Shown here: positions 15,585 to 23,363 of the stretch, piece after piece
Numbering within the stretch: the first letter of the stretch is position 1
How the letters are laid out: each line of letters opens with the position of its first letter
DNA from: JBHIBD01 sp046758865
Lineage (GTDB): Bacteria > Planctomycetota > Brocadiia > Brocadiales > Bathyanammoxibiaceae
DNA length: 39,181 nucleotides
NCBI GenBank assembly: GCA_046758865.1
Contig: JBHIBD010000013.1
Coordinates: forward strand, 1 to 39,181
Direction of reading: 5' to 3'
Notes under the pieces: model-generated
Database searches by the model: none
What the model saw: only the letters and a program-made list of their open reading frames with translations
Told to the model about the DNA's origin: nothing
Position numbers and translations under genes: made by a program

Positions 15585-16523
15585 TTAATACAAGAACCGA
15601 AATCCAAAGACGATATTAGAGTCTCCCAGGTCTCCTACATCATATCCCAACTGCCTTCCCCTCAGGTCTTGATAAATGGGTATCTGTACAGAGGCTTCTA
15701 TTAGGAGGTTCTTCAGGGGAATGGCCTGGATACCCGGGGAGAGAAAGATGGTGTGGCTACCTGTGTTTTCAACATCCCTTCCCCTTTGTCTGGCCTGTTG
15801 CTCCCAGACACCGTTTAGCTCCAGGATTCCATAGAACTCAGGGTTGGGGTACTTCTCAGCAGGGAAGAATCTATATGCAAGGGCCAGGTCGTATTCCAGG
15901 ACATCACCGAACTCAAAGTCCAGCGCCCCGGGTGTATTTACTTTATATTGAAGTTCGGCAAAAATACTGTTGCGCTTCACGATACGGCTGAAGGCCATGC
16001 GAAGGAAGGGGTCAAAAGAGCCTGAACCCAACTGAAGTTTTGGCGGGAGCCTGATGCCCTCGTCCCTTCTGTTTGTATCTCCAGTGGGCAGTTCTACACC
16101 ACCGATAACTGCCAGGTCAGCCCTCCTCCAGGGGCCGAGCCACTTCTTGAAGGTCCATCTGCCTAAAATGGCCGTGTCACCCAGTCCAGCTACATCCAAT
16201 GTTACCCGTCTGCCAGACAGATTTCTCCTCTGAGATTTTTCTATCCAGGGAACCGCAATAGCCACTGCAATATCGCGCGTGGGGGCATAGCCAAAGACTA
16301 TGGGTATCTCCTTTATGGTCAGCTTCCTGTCCAGGGCCTTGTCGTCATCGTCTGTTTTGTGAATAAACACCCCTCGTGACTTGAACACACTGCCGGAAAA
16401 GAATGGTGTTACGGCAGTGTCAAAGTTTACAGGTGCTTGAGCCAATACCTCCTGGGAGCGCTGGCTGGTGAGGCAGAGTGCTGTGATTAAGCACATGGCC
16501 GTAAGGATTTTTTGTCTTGCCAC
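15585..16523 (-). CDS. Outer-membrane beta-barrel protein (MetA-type transporter family)
   Basis: A 312-residue exported protein. A signal peptide (residues 1-29, ending AQA) is followed by alternating amphipathic strands (FGYAPTRDIAVAIAVPWIE, ADLAVIGGVELPTGDTNRRD, IFAELQYKVNTPG, LLIEASVQIPIYQDLRG) and a C-terminal FGFRFLY with terminal aromatic, typical of outer-membrane barrels. The ELPTGD motif is common in the phenol-degradation MetA-like transporter family, whose substrates are mostly unknown. The start is GTG at 16523 behind GAGGAGA. It lies in the MerR-controlled operon, between the thioredoxin-fold and HMA genes, so a role in moving a metal or organometal across the outer membrane is plausible but unproven. 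Confidence 0.72.
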   Translation of the reverse strand: MARQKILTAMCLITALCLTSQRSQEVLAQAPVNFDTAVTPFFSGSVFKSRGVFIHKTDDDDKALDRKLTIKEIPIVFGYAPTRDIAVAIAVPWIEKSQRRNLSGRRVTLDVAGLGDTAILGRWTFKKWLGPWRRADLAVIGGVELPTGDTNRRDEGIRLPPKLQLGSGSFDPFLRMAFSRIVKRNSIFAELQYKVNTPGALDFEFGDVLEYDLALAYRFFPAEKYPNPEFYGILELNGVWEQQARQRGRDVENTGSHTIFLSPGIQAIPLKNLLIEASVQIPIYQDLRGRQLGYDVGDLGDSNIVFGFRFLY

Positions 16524-16560
16524 AGAAATTTGTCTCCTCTTGCATGGTAGGGATGTTTCA

Positions 16561-16588
16561 GTAGGGGCACGGCATGCCGTGCCCCTAC
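16561..16588. repeat. Perfect 28-base palindrome
   Basis: GTAGGGGCACGGCA followed at once by its exact reverse complement, with no loop. It lies between the outer-membrane barrel gene and the thioredoxin-fold gene. The arms share their ends with the elements at 12675-12736 and 12891-12948. Confidence 0.85.
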
Positions 16589-16601
16589 TTTGCCACCCCT
16601 T

Positions 16602-16880
16602 TTATAAGGAGCTGCCAATCCCTGCCGCCCTCAGTGCCTCGAGGTTGGGCCTAGAGCCCGTGCAGCATTCGGCTATCTTGCCATCAACGACAATGGTCGG
16701 GACGCGGCTAACCCCGTAGTCCCTTACCTTGTCGAGACATTCCTTGCTCTCGCACTGCCTGGTAAGGTCATAGACCACTACCTCACAGCTTGGGCAGGCA
16801 AGCTCCCTCACCATCTTTACCGCCTCCTGGCAGAGGAGGCAGCCAGCAGTAAAAATCTCTACCCTTCTTTTTGTAATCAT
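16602..16880 (-). CDS. Thioredoxin/glutaredoxin-fold protein with CxxC
   Basis: A 92-residue cytoplasmic protein with a thioredoxin-like fold: strand VEIFTAG, active-site CLLC, helix, LACPSCEVVVYDL, then the cis-Pro segment VSRVPTIVVDGKIAECC. Seven or more cysteines in 92 residues, including CPSC and a late CC, suggest metal binding as well as disulfide exchange; similar small proteins accompany MerR regulators in mercury and arsenic loci. The start ATG 16880-16878 has a strong AGGGAGG upstream. The frame is open further upstream, but only through the palindromic repeat, so the longer version is rejected. It is the second gene of the MerR operon. Confidence 0.78.
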   Translation of the reverse strand: MITKRRVEIFTAGCLLCQEAVKMVRELACPSCEVVVYDLTRQCESKECLDKVRDYGVSRVPTIVVDGKIAECCTGSRPNLEALRAAGIGSSL

Positions 16881-16928
16881 TGTATTTGCCTCCCTAAGAC
16901 CTCTGAGAAAGTCTCCACAGCACCATCT

Positions 16929-17000
16929 GTCATTCTGAGTGAAGCGAAGAATCCCTTGCTTAGCTGAGATTCTTTGTTGCCTTCGGCAACTCAGAATGAC
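16929..17000. repeat. Nested palindromic repeat between merR and the thioredoxin-fold gene
   Basis: Perfect 12-base outer arms GTCATTCTGAGT (16929-16940) and ACTCAGAATGAC (16989-17000), inner arms AAGAATC/GATTCTT, and a third hairpin GTTGCC-TTC-GGCAAC. The merR stop codon and its last codons lie inside this element. A strong stem here could reduce expression of downstream genes or protect the upstream message. Confidence 0.85.
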
Positions 17001-17472
17001 GTGTGGTTGTTTTGTGGAGCTCTCTGCTCCTTTTGCGCCTGGACTTCTTTTTAACCCCAATATCGGCTGGCGCTGCGGCCTCAATATGGGGACATACGGT
17101 GGCCTTTTTATCCGACCTGCGAGACCACCTTTTTAAGAGTTTTTGCAAATTGTCTCGCAAGGTGCTTGATTCTCTGATAAGCTCCTCCAGGTCCTTTATT
17201 TTCTCTACGGTCAGCTTTCTGACGTGGATGCACGGCTCGGTGCCCTTTTCCTTTAAGAGCAGTATATCCTTTATTTCATTGAGCCTGAAGCCGAGCCTTT
17301 GGGCCTGCTTTATAAATTTGAGCCTATCGATTACCTCTGTAGAGTAAACTCGGTAACCAGAACTGGTGCGGTTGGCCTCTGGCAAGAGACCAATGCCTTC
17401 GTAGTAGCGAAGGGTCTTGGGATTAAGCCCTAGTTCTCTGGCTACATTCCCAATAAATATTTGTCTTTTCAT
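16960..17472 (-). CDS. MerR-family metal-responsive regulator
   Basis: A 170-residue transcription factor. The winged-helix N terminus (IGNVARELGLNPKTLRYYEGIGLLPEANRT is interrupted only by the turn) is followed by SGYRVYSTEVIDRLKFIKQA, a dimerisation helix and a metal-binding loop. Candidate ligands are Cys81 and His83 (EPCIHV) and Cys127 and His129 (CPHIE). The Cys81/Cys127 pair fits sensors of soft metals such as Hg, Pb, Cd or Zn, but the metal cannot be named. Start ATG 17472-17470, chosen because it gives the family N terminus. The last 13 residues or so, including the stop, are encoded by the palindromic repeat, so the tail is probably not ancestral. It controls its own operon through the operator at 17498-17529. 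Confidence 0.88.
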   Translation of the reverse strand: MKRQIFIGNVARELGLNPKTLRYYEGIGLLPEANRTSSGYRVYSTEVIDRLKFIKQAQRLGFRLNEIKDILLLKEKGTEPCIHVRKLTVEKIKDLEELIRESSTLRDNLQKLLKRWSRRSDKKATVCPHIEAAAPADIGVKKKSRRKRSRELHKTTTRHSELPKATKNLS

Positions 17473-17497
17473 AGTGGCCTCTCCTTTTGCTAAATAA

Positions 17498-17529
17498 ATT
17501 ATACACCTTCCAGCAGACTGGAAGGTCAA
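17498..17529 (-). promoter_or_regulatory. MerR-type promoter and operator
   Basis: On the minus strand, TTGACC (17529-17524), a long 20-base spacer and TATAAT (17503-17498). The spacer region holds a perfect dyad ACCTTCCAG-N4-CTGGAAGGT (17505-17526). An over-long spacer with such a dyad is the hallmark of promoters activated by DNA distortion by MerR-family proteins. It lies 26 bases upstream of the merR start, so the operon is self-regulated. Confidence 0.85.
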
Positions 17530-17833
17530 GATCTTTTTGGAATTTTTTAAAAAGGGCCAAAGGCGCCGAGGCCGTTGCCTACCGGTCTCTTCCCCCTCCC
17601 TCGATGGGAGGGGGTTAGGGGGAGGGAATAGTTTATTGTAAGAACTGGGTTGCTCATGATTTTATTTATTATTTTATGCGAAGAGCCCAAGTTTGGTGTG
17701 TACTTTAGTATACAGATTTAGTAAGGCGAGAGGAGCGCCTGTCATTATACTAAGCCTTTGAATATAGATTGCTTACGTATGAGTTGGTAATTCGCTCGCC
17801 CTTCTCACCTCTGAGCCTCTCTGCAGTTTTGGC
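17530..17833. other. Intergenic stretch between merR operon and histidine kinase gene
   Basis: No gene is seen. It contains a G/C palindrome, CCCCCTCCC-N5-GGGAGGGGG (17592-17614), followed by a further G-run. Around 17704-17753 nested dyads (TTAGTATA/TATACTAA outer, AGGCG/CGCCT inner) could fold as a hairpin. No function can be assigned. Confidence 0.6.
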
Positions 17834-17862
17834 TTGACAGTGTGATTTGTAACCTATATGAT
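17834..17862 (+). promoter_or_regulatory. Sigma-70 promoter of the two-component genes
   Basis: TTGACA (17834-17839), a 17-base spacer and TATGAT (17857-17862), about 85 bases before the histidine kinase start. The spacer holds TGTGATTTGTAAC, a string nearly repeated upstream of the NXR-like operon at 21209. Confidence 0.7.
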
Positions 17863-17947
17863 TTTGGATGTTAGTATGTGGTTCTGTGGTAAGGGGTTCA
17901 CGCCTTAGTGCCAATAAAAATTACCATTTAGTTAGGGGTGGCTCCTC

Positions 17948-19678
17948 GTGAGTCTTACGAAGGATCTCTTCCAAGAAGAGCTTATAGAACGCCTTTTCTG
18001 GTTTATACGCCTCAGGTGGCTTGCTGTCGGGGGTGTACTTTCGGCGGTATTGTTGGCGGATAGATGGGGCCTGGTTGAGTCCCTGACACCCCTAGTCGTC
18101 ATATCTTTAGTACTTCTTGGTCTTAATCTATTATTCCACTTTCATGCCACCAGGGTCAGGGAAAACCCCTGGTGGGTCACTGTCAATGCCCGTGTACAGA
18201 TTGTCTGCGACCTTATAATTCTTACCCTGCTAATACATTTCTCTGGTGGTGCAGAGAACCCCTTTTTGTTCTTCTTTGTTTTCCATACTATATTAGCGAG
18301 CATCCTCCTGGAGAGGCGGGAGAGTTATATCTTTGCCTTTACGGCCATCCTCCTCTTTGGGACCATGATTCTTTTCGAGTACACCCACATAGTCCCGCAC
18401 CACTGCATGCTTCTGCACAAAAACCCATTTACAGGCGTAGTGGTGCCAGAGTTGTGGGAGAATCCAGTCTATCTATTTGTAACTTTCTTTGTGTTTGTTG
18501 CCACGTTACTTATTTCTACCTACCTTACTGGTTCGGTAGCAACCAGGCTGAGGGAGCGCAGCCGGAGGCTGAGGGCCTTGCAGGAGGAACTCCTCCGTGT
18601 GGAAAAGGACAAGTGGCGTGCCATCATAGAGTGCATGAGGGAGGGGGTTGTGTTCGTAGACGCCGAGGGCAAGGTTACCTTTTATAACGCCTCGGCCGCC
18701 GACATCAAGGACGCAGCGCTATTGGACTGCTACCCTGTTAGTGCCCCCAAGGGCCTGGAAGAACGCCTGGAATTATTTAGGAAGGAAAACTCTTACGATT
18801 TCTCCCGCACGCTGACAATTGAGGGAAGGGTTTATGAGAGCACCTGTTCCTCCATAAACGACTCCGAGGGCAGGCACCTGGGGAAGGTTATTGTCAGTCG
18901 CGACATCACTGAGAGGAAAGAGATGGAACGCAGGCTGATGCACCAGGAAAAAATGACCGTCATCGGGAAAATGGCAGCGGGAATAGCCCATGAGTTGAAT
19001 AACCCCCTGGGGGTTATTTCCATGTTTACGCAGATAGCGTTGAAGAAGGTCTTGCCCGGTGAACCCCTTCGCGATTATCTTGACACCATCAAGAGGAACA
19101 CGGACACGTGTAAAAAGTCAATCCAGGGCCTTCTTACCTGCGCCAGGATGGCACCGGTACATCGAAGTAAAGTGAATCTTAATGAGTGCATTAAGGATGT
19201 TCTTTCCATGTGCAAACCGCTTATGGAGAAACAAGAGATTACACTCACCACCAATCTGGACCAGCGTCTCCCAAAATATGAGGGTGACCCCGACCAGCTG
19301 CGTCAGGTATTTATGAACCTTGTGATAAATGCTGTTCAGGCCATGGAAGGGGGTGGCCGGCTCACTGTGCTTACAGAGGCATGTAGCGAAAATGGTTCCG
19401 TCAAGGCCCTCCGTGTCGGATTTAAGGATACGGGCACAGGCGTCTCGCCGAAGGATTTGCCCAGGCTATTTGAGCCATTCTTTACCACTAAGCCGGAAGG
19501 CGTGGGAACCGGTCTTGGGCTTTCCACCTGTAAGAACATCTTGGAGGCCCATGGCGGTACAATCGGTGTAGATAGTGAAGAGGGGAAGGGGTGTCAATTT
19601 ACTGTCCTCTTGCCCTTGAAAGAAGGTATTTGTGAATTGGAGGAAGCACCTACAGAAAAGCCTGTGGGACTTGTATAG
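17948..19678 (+). CDS. Membrane sensor histidine kinase with RegB-like quinone motif
   Basis: A 576-residue inner-membrane kinase. Five or six transmembrane helices occupy residues 22-195. Between them is GGAENPF (100-106), identical to the GGxxNPF quinone-binding pattern of RegB/PrrB redox sensors. Then follow a coiled linker, a PAS domain (about 222-325, ending VIVSRDITERKEMERRL), the H-box GIAHELNNPL with His348, and the ATPase domain with NLVINAVQAM, DTGTGV and GTGLGLSTCKNILEAHGG. The start is GTG 17948 behind AGGGGTGG. It is followed after 3 bases by its likely partner regulator, and both precede the NXR-like operon. Inferred role: sense the redox state of the quinone pool and control that operon. 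Confidence 0.88.
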   Translation: MSLTKDLFQEELIERLFWFIRLRWLAVGGVLSAVLLADRWGLVESLTPLVVISLVLLGLNLLFHFHATRVRENPWWVTVNARVQIVCDLIILTLLIHFSGGAENPFLFFFVFHTILASILLERRESYIFAFTAILLFGTMILFEYTHIVPHHCMLLHKNPFTGVVVPELWENPVYLFVTFFVFVATLLISTYLTGSVATRLRERSRRLRALQEELLRVEKDKWRAIIECMREGVVFVDAEGKVTFYNASAADIKDAALLDCYPVSAPKGLEERLELFRKENSYDFSRTLTIEGRVYESTCSSINDSEGRHLGKVIVSRDITERKEMERRLMHQEKMTVIGKMAAGIAHELNNPLGVISMFTQIALKKVLPGEPLRDYLDTIKRNTDTCKKSIQGLLTCARMAPVHRSKVNLNECIKDVLSMCKPLMEKQEITLTTNLDQRLPKYEGDPDQLRQVFMNLVINAVQAMEGGGRLTVLTEACSENGSVKALRVGFKDTGTGVSPKDLPRLFEPFFTTKPEGVGTGLGLSTCKNILEAHGGTIGVDSEEGKGCQFTVLLPLKEGICELEEAPTEKPVGLV

Positions 19679-19681
19679 ACG

Positions 19682-21115
19682 ATGAACGATAAACGTTTAG
19701 TGCCCAAACCGCATATTTTGATAGTAGACGACCAACAGGATATAGTCCGAGGGCTCGCCCTTGTGTTCACTGAGACTGGTGCAGATGTAACGACTGCCTC
19801 TTCAGGGGAAAAGGCCCTTGAGTACATCATGTGCAACCCGGTCGATGTGGTGATAACAGATATCCGCATGCCTGGCATAGGTGGTATATCGCTACTAGAA
19901 AAGATAAAGGAATATCGCCCAAAGATAGAGGTCATACTACTGACGGCCTTTGGGTCTATTGAGTCTGCCATAGAGGCCATGAAAAAGGGGGCTTATCACT
20001 ACGTTACTAAACCGTTTAACAACGACGAATTGCTTATTGTGGTTCGGCGAGCTATCCAGGAAAGAAGGTTTCACGAAGAGCTTGAATATCTCCGCGAGAC
20101 AGTGAATAAGAGCTACGCATTTGAGAGTATCATAGGTCGTAACTGGAGGATGCAGGAGACCTTCGAGACCATAAGGAAGGTAGCCCCTTCCAAGGCCTCC
20201 ATACTCATCCATGGCGAGAGCGGCACTGGCAAGGAGCTTATTGCCAGGGCTATACATCAGCATAGCCCACGTTCCAAGGATCGTTTTATGGGTATAAATA
20301 CCGCTGCGCTTCCCGAAAACCTGCTAGAGGCGGAGCTATTTGGATACAAGAAGGGGGCGTTTACAGGCGCCGATTTTGATAAGAAGGGGCTTCTTGTTCA
20401 GGCCTCGCAGGGTACCGTATTTTTTGATGAGATAGGCAGTATGTCATTGGCCTTCCAGAGTAAGCTCTTGAGGGTTGTTCAAGAGATGGAGGTCACCCCC
20501 GTGGGCGCTACTGAACCCTTAGAGATAGATGTGCGCTTTATAGCTGCCACCCATATAGACCTGGAAAAGGCTGTAAAAGAGGGTAACTTCAGGGAAGACC
20601 TTTATTACAGGCTTAATGTGGTAAGGATAAATGTGCCACCGCTCAGGGAGAGGAAGGAAGATATCCCACTCCTATCCAGTCACTTCCTAGATAAGTGGAA
20701 TGAAAACGGTGAATCAAAGAGTTTGACCCCAGGGGCACTTAAAAGGCTTGTGGAGTATGACTGGCCTGGCAATGTAAGAGAGCTGGAAAATGTAATCCAG
20801 CGCTCTATCCTAGTAGCCGGAGACCATAATATTCAGCCAACGGACATCATCCTAGGCCATGAGGAACTTCCTTGGCTTGTAGAGGCGGAGGGCTTTAGCG
20901 ATGTTACCTACGATAGGGCAAAAGAGAAGGTATTTAGACGCTTCCAGAAGGAGTATTTTACAAGCCTCCTCAGCAGGTGTCACGGTAATATAACCATGGC
21001 TGCCGAGAAGAGCGGTATTACAAGGACTGCCCTGCACCGAATAATAAAGAAACTGGGCCTGTCGGAGGATGTACTCAGCATGAGAGATTCTGTTCCGCAG
21101 GCTGCCTCCAAGTAA
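19682..21115 (+). CDS. NtrC-family sigma-54-dependent response regulator
   Basis: A 477-residue activator. The receiver domain (1-125) has DDQQD at 16-20 and the phosphate acceptor Asp60 in VVITDIRMPG. The AAA+ domain has Walker A GESGTGKE, the sigma-54-contacting GAFTGA, FFDEIGSM and the sensor region VRFIAATH. A Fis-type helix-turn-helix lies at the C terminus (GNITMAAEKSGITRTALHRI). Such proteins oligomerise when phosphorylated and remodel sigma-54 RNA polymerase. A matching -24/-12 promoter lies 240 bases downstream of its stop, before the NXR-like operon, making that operon the obvious target. A dyad at 21129-21152 could be its binding site. Confidence 0.93.
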   Translation: MNDKRLVPKPHILIVDDQQDIVRGLALVFTETGADVTTASSGEKALEYIMCNPVDVVITDIRMPGIGGISLLEKIKEYRPKIEVILLTAFGSIESAIEAMKKGAYHYVTKPFNNDELLIVVRRAIQERRFHEELEYLRETVNKSYAFESIIGRNWRMQETFETIRKVAPSKASILIHGESGTGKELIARAIHQHSPRSKDRFMGINTAALPENLLEAELFGYKKGAFTGADFDKKGLLVQASQGTVFFDEIGSMSLAFQSKLLRVVQEMEVTPVGATEPLEIDVRFIAATHIDLEKAVKEGNFREDLYYRLNVVRINVPPLRERKEDIPLLSSHFLDKWNENGESKSLTPGALKRLVEYDWPGNVRELENVIQRSILVAGDHNIQPTDIILGHEELPWLVEAEGFSDVTYDRAKEKVFRRFQKEYFTSLLSRCHGNITMAAEKSGITRTALHRIIKKLGLSEDVLSMRDSVPQAASK

Positions 21116-21720
21116 AAATACGCACACCTGGGTACACAGTGGTGTATACCCAAGGATACATATCCAAGTTCCGCAGAAAAATAGGCTTAGGTGTTATATT
21201 CCCTCCCTTGTGATTTGTATGTAACACATTTGCAGTTATCCTTCTGACCGTCGTTCAACGTGCTATGCCCCCCTTTTTTATAACTATTTTATTGTCAATA
21301 TGATACGTAACATACACACTTTTATTGGCATAGTGGTAGGTGTATCATAAATGGTATGCCAATTGCTTCTGTCTATCTGGGGTATATTATGTGAAGTAAT
21401 GTTGCCCACGGGAGGTCTTTAGCGCTATATGGGCAAGAAGGTGTGGTATTTGATTCCGACGTTGAGTTGCTCAAAAGGATGGAAAGCTTGCAGAGGATTT
21501 ATGGCTTCTTGCCTGGTTTCCCCTAATAGTGAGTCCTCTACTTTTTGGACCTAAGAGACTTTGCTGGATTGCACAGGGGTGTGTGCCTTTTTGAGCAAAA
21601 ATGTCGGCCGTGGTTGGAGATAACACACTTTTAAGGATATTAAATCAGACGATTGAAGAGCACAGGCCCTCTCCTTCTGTAAGGAGAGTGGCATTAATGC
21701 GAAAGAGGAGGGACCTCATA
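21116..21720 (+). promoter_or_regulatory. Leader region of the NXR-like operon
   Basis: A 605-base stretch without a convincing gene. It holds a near-dyad TGGGTACAC-N4-GTGTATACCCA (21129-21152), a TGTG...CACA dyad at 21209-21228 reminiscent of CRP/FNR-family sites, an 8-base inverted repeat TATGATAC/GTATCATA (21299-21306 and 21342-21349), and the -24/-12 promoter at 21352. The transcript leader would be about 340 bases, unusually long. Confidence 0.6.
21352..21367 (+). promoter_or_regulatory. Candidate sigma-54 (-24/-12) promoter
   Basis: TGGTAT-N5-TTGCT, with GG and GC separated by exactly ten bases as required; it matches the TGGCAC-N5-TTGCW consensus at nine of eleven positions. It lies between a sigma-54 activator gene and the NXR-like operon on the same strand. 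Confidence 0.6.
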
Positions 21721-23292
21721 ATGTATTTAAGGAAGGCACTAGGTGTCTGTGTTTCGTTGGGGCTATTCGTGTGGGCAGGTCTTGGCAGCCCCTGTAAGAG
21801 CTACGCAAGTGGCGATGCAGAAGCGGGTAAGGCAGTATACGAGAAGAGATGTCTGGGCTGTCATGGCGAGAAGGGTGATGGAAAGGGTCTAGCTGCTGTA
21901 TTTCTTTACCCCAAGCCAAGGGATTTTACAGCCGGCAAGTTTGCAATTCGCTCCACCCCCACCGGACAGATGCCCACGGATGATGACCTTCTTAAGACCC
22001 TGACCAACGGCATACCAGGCTCCTCAATGCCTGCCTTTAATTACATCCCGGAGGATGAGCGTAGGAACGCCATTGCATATCTAAAGACCCTTGCTGTTTA
22101 TTATGATGAAGAAGAGGACGAGACCTATAACCTCTTTGAGCTTCGTGGCACCCCTACACCTATAGTTGTGCCTGAGCCCCCTTCTTTTGGTCCGGAGACG
22201 CTTAATAAGGCCAAGGCCGTGTACGACAATGAGCAGTTAGGTTGTGTAAAGTGTCACGGCAGGCTTGGCAAGGGTGACGGCCCTTCGGCCGCAGAGCAGG
22301 TAGATGACTGGAACCGTCCTATAAAGGTGAGAGATTTTACCACGGGCGTCTTTAAGGGTGGGGGCACCCCAAAAGACATCTACACCAGGTTTGCCACCGG
22401 CCTGACGGGCACGTCGATGCCAGCCTTCTCTGGGGAGCAGATGAGTGATGAGGACCGATGGCTGGTGGTGCAATACGTGCTTTCCCTTAAGGACCCAGAC
22501 GTAAAAGTAGTGCCTCTTCCATCAGACTTGACCATAACAGCCGACAATACGAACAAAGACATCCCGATTGACGATCCGTATGATAAGGTTTGGGATGAAG
22601 CCAAGGTGTATGAGATACCTTTGAACGAGCTGTTCCAGCCAGAGATAAATCCTATGCACGTAAGGGTAAGGGCGCTGGAGACAGATAAGGAGCTTGCCCT
22701 GCTGCTGGAGTGGGACGACGAGAATGAGAATCTAATAAACCAGAAGAGCGAGTCTTATAGGGACGCCTGTGCCGTGCAGTTCTCGCCCGGTGGTGAGTTT
22801 CCGTTCATTGGTATGGGCAACTCGAAAAAGAGGACTGGTGAAGACATCGCAGTAAATATCTGGCACTGGAAGGGCGACTGGCAGCATGACGAGGGGCATT
22901 ACGTGGAAATTAGGCACGTTTACCCACAGATGCATGTCGACACATATTACCACCCGAAGGAGTTGCAGGACAAGACTTATATGTCAGGGCGTGCTGCAGG
23001 TAACCTCTTTTCACAGGAACATCGCCAGTCTCCTGTAGAAGACCTCAACGCCATTGGCTTTGGCAGCCTTACCTCACAGGGTGAGGCGGGCCAGAACGTA
23101 AAAGGCAAGGGTGTCTACTTCGAGGGCACCTGGCGGGTGCTCTTTAAGCGGCCCCTGAGTTCTTCGGAGGCCAAGGATGCCAAGTTCTCAAAAGGCTCTA
23201 CAATCCCCATATCCGTTGCAGTATGGCATGGCGATAGGGGGGATAGGAACGGCCAGAAGGCGGTTTCCACGTGGTACAGGCTCAAACTTTAA
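21721..23292 (+). CDS. nxrC: NxrC-like gamma subunit: diheme cytochrome c fused to heme b (EB_dh) domain
   Basis: A 523-residue exported electron-transfer subunit. The signal peptide is residues 1-30 (ending SYAS). Two class I cytochrome c domains follow: CLGCH at 44-48 with a Met ligand in SSMPAF, and CVKCH at 175-179 with Met in TSMPAF. Residues about 205-523 form an ethylbenzene-dehydrogenase-type heme b domain (YDKVWDEAKVYEIPL, LALLLEWDDENEN, VAVWHGDRGDRNGQKAVS). In NXR, ethylbenzene and selenate/chlorate-type enzymes this subunit takes electrons from the Fe-S subunit; the extra c hemes allow direct transfer to cytochromes. The start is ATG 21721 with GAGGAGGG at 8 bases; ATG 21697 is a possible alternative. 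First gene of the operon, unlike many loci where gamma follows alpha and beta. Confidence 0.85.
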   Translation: MYLRKALGVCVSLGLFVWAGLGSPCKSYASGDAEAGKAVYEKRCLGCHGEKGDGKGLAAVFLYPKPRDFTAGKFAIRSTPTGQMPTDDDLLKTLTNGIPGSSMPAFNYIPEDERRNAIAYLKTLAVYYDEEEDETYNLFELRGTPTPIVVPEPPSFGPETLNKAKAVYDNEQLGCVKCHGRLGKGDGPSAAEQVDDWNRPIKVRDFTTGVFKGGGTPKDIYTRFATGLTGTSMPAFSGEQMSDEDRWLVVQYVLSLKDPDVKVVPLPSDLTITADNTNKDIPIDDPYDKVWDEAKVYEIPLNELFQPEINPMHVRVRALETDKELALLLEWDDENENLINQKSESYRDACAVQFSPGGEFPFIGMGNSKKRTGEDIAVNIWHWKGDWQHDEGHYVEIRHVYPQMHVDTYYHPKELQDKTYMSGRAAGNLFSQEHRQSPVEDLNAIGFGSLTSQGEAGQNVKGKGVYFEGTWRVLFKRPLSSSEAKDAKFSKGSTIPISVAVWHGDRGDRNGQKAVSTWYRLKL

Positions 23293-23363
23293 GATAAAGA
23301 CCTTTAGGCGATTCGTCTGACTGGCGAACTACCTAATGTTATTAGTTTTTATGGAGGAAGAAA

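Noticed and set aside
12675..17002. CRISPR array
   Set aside because: The repeats are scattered palindromes of different cores and spacing, with no regular direct repeats or spacers and no cas genes.
16881..17084. N-terminal extension of the thioredoxin-fold protein to 17084
   Set aside because: It is encoded by the palindromic repeat and the 3' end of merR; ATG 16880 has a strong ribosome site.
21429..21554. A 41-codon Cys-containing open frame in the NXR operon leader
   Set aside because: The ribosome site is too far away (about 14 bases) and no family is recognised; chance is as likely.
21601..21720. N-terminal extension of the gamma subunit from ATG 21601
   Set aside because: It would place 40 extra residues before a clear signal peptide; ATG 21721 has a strong ribosome site.
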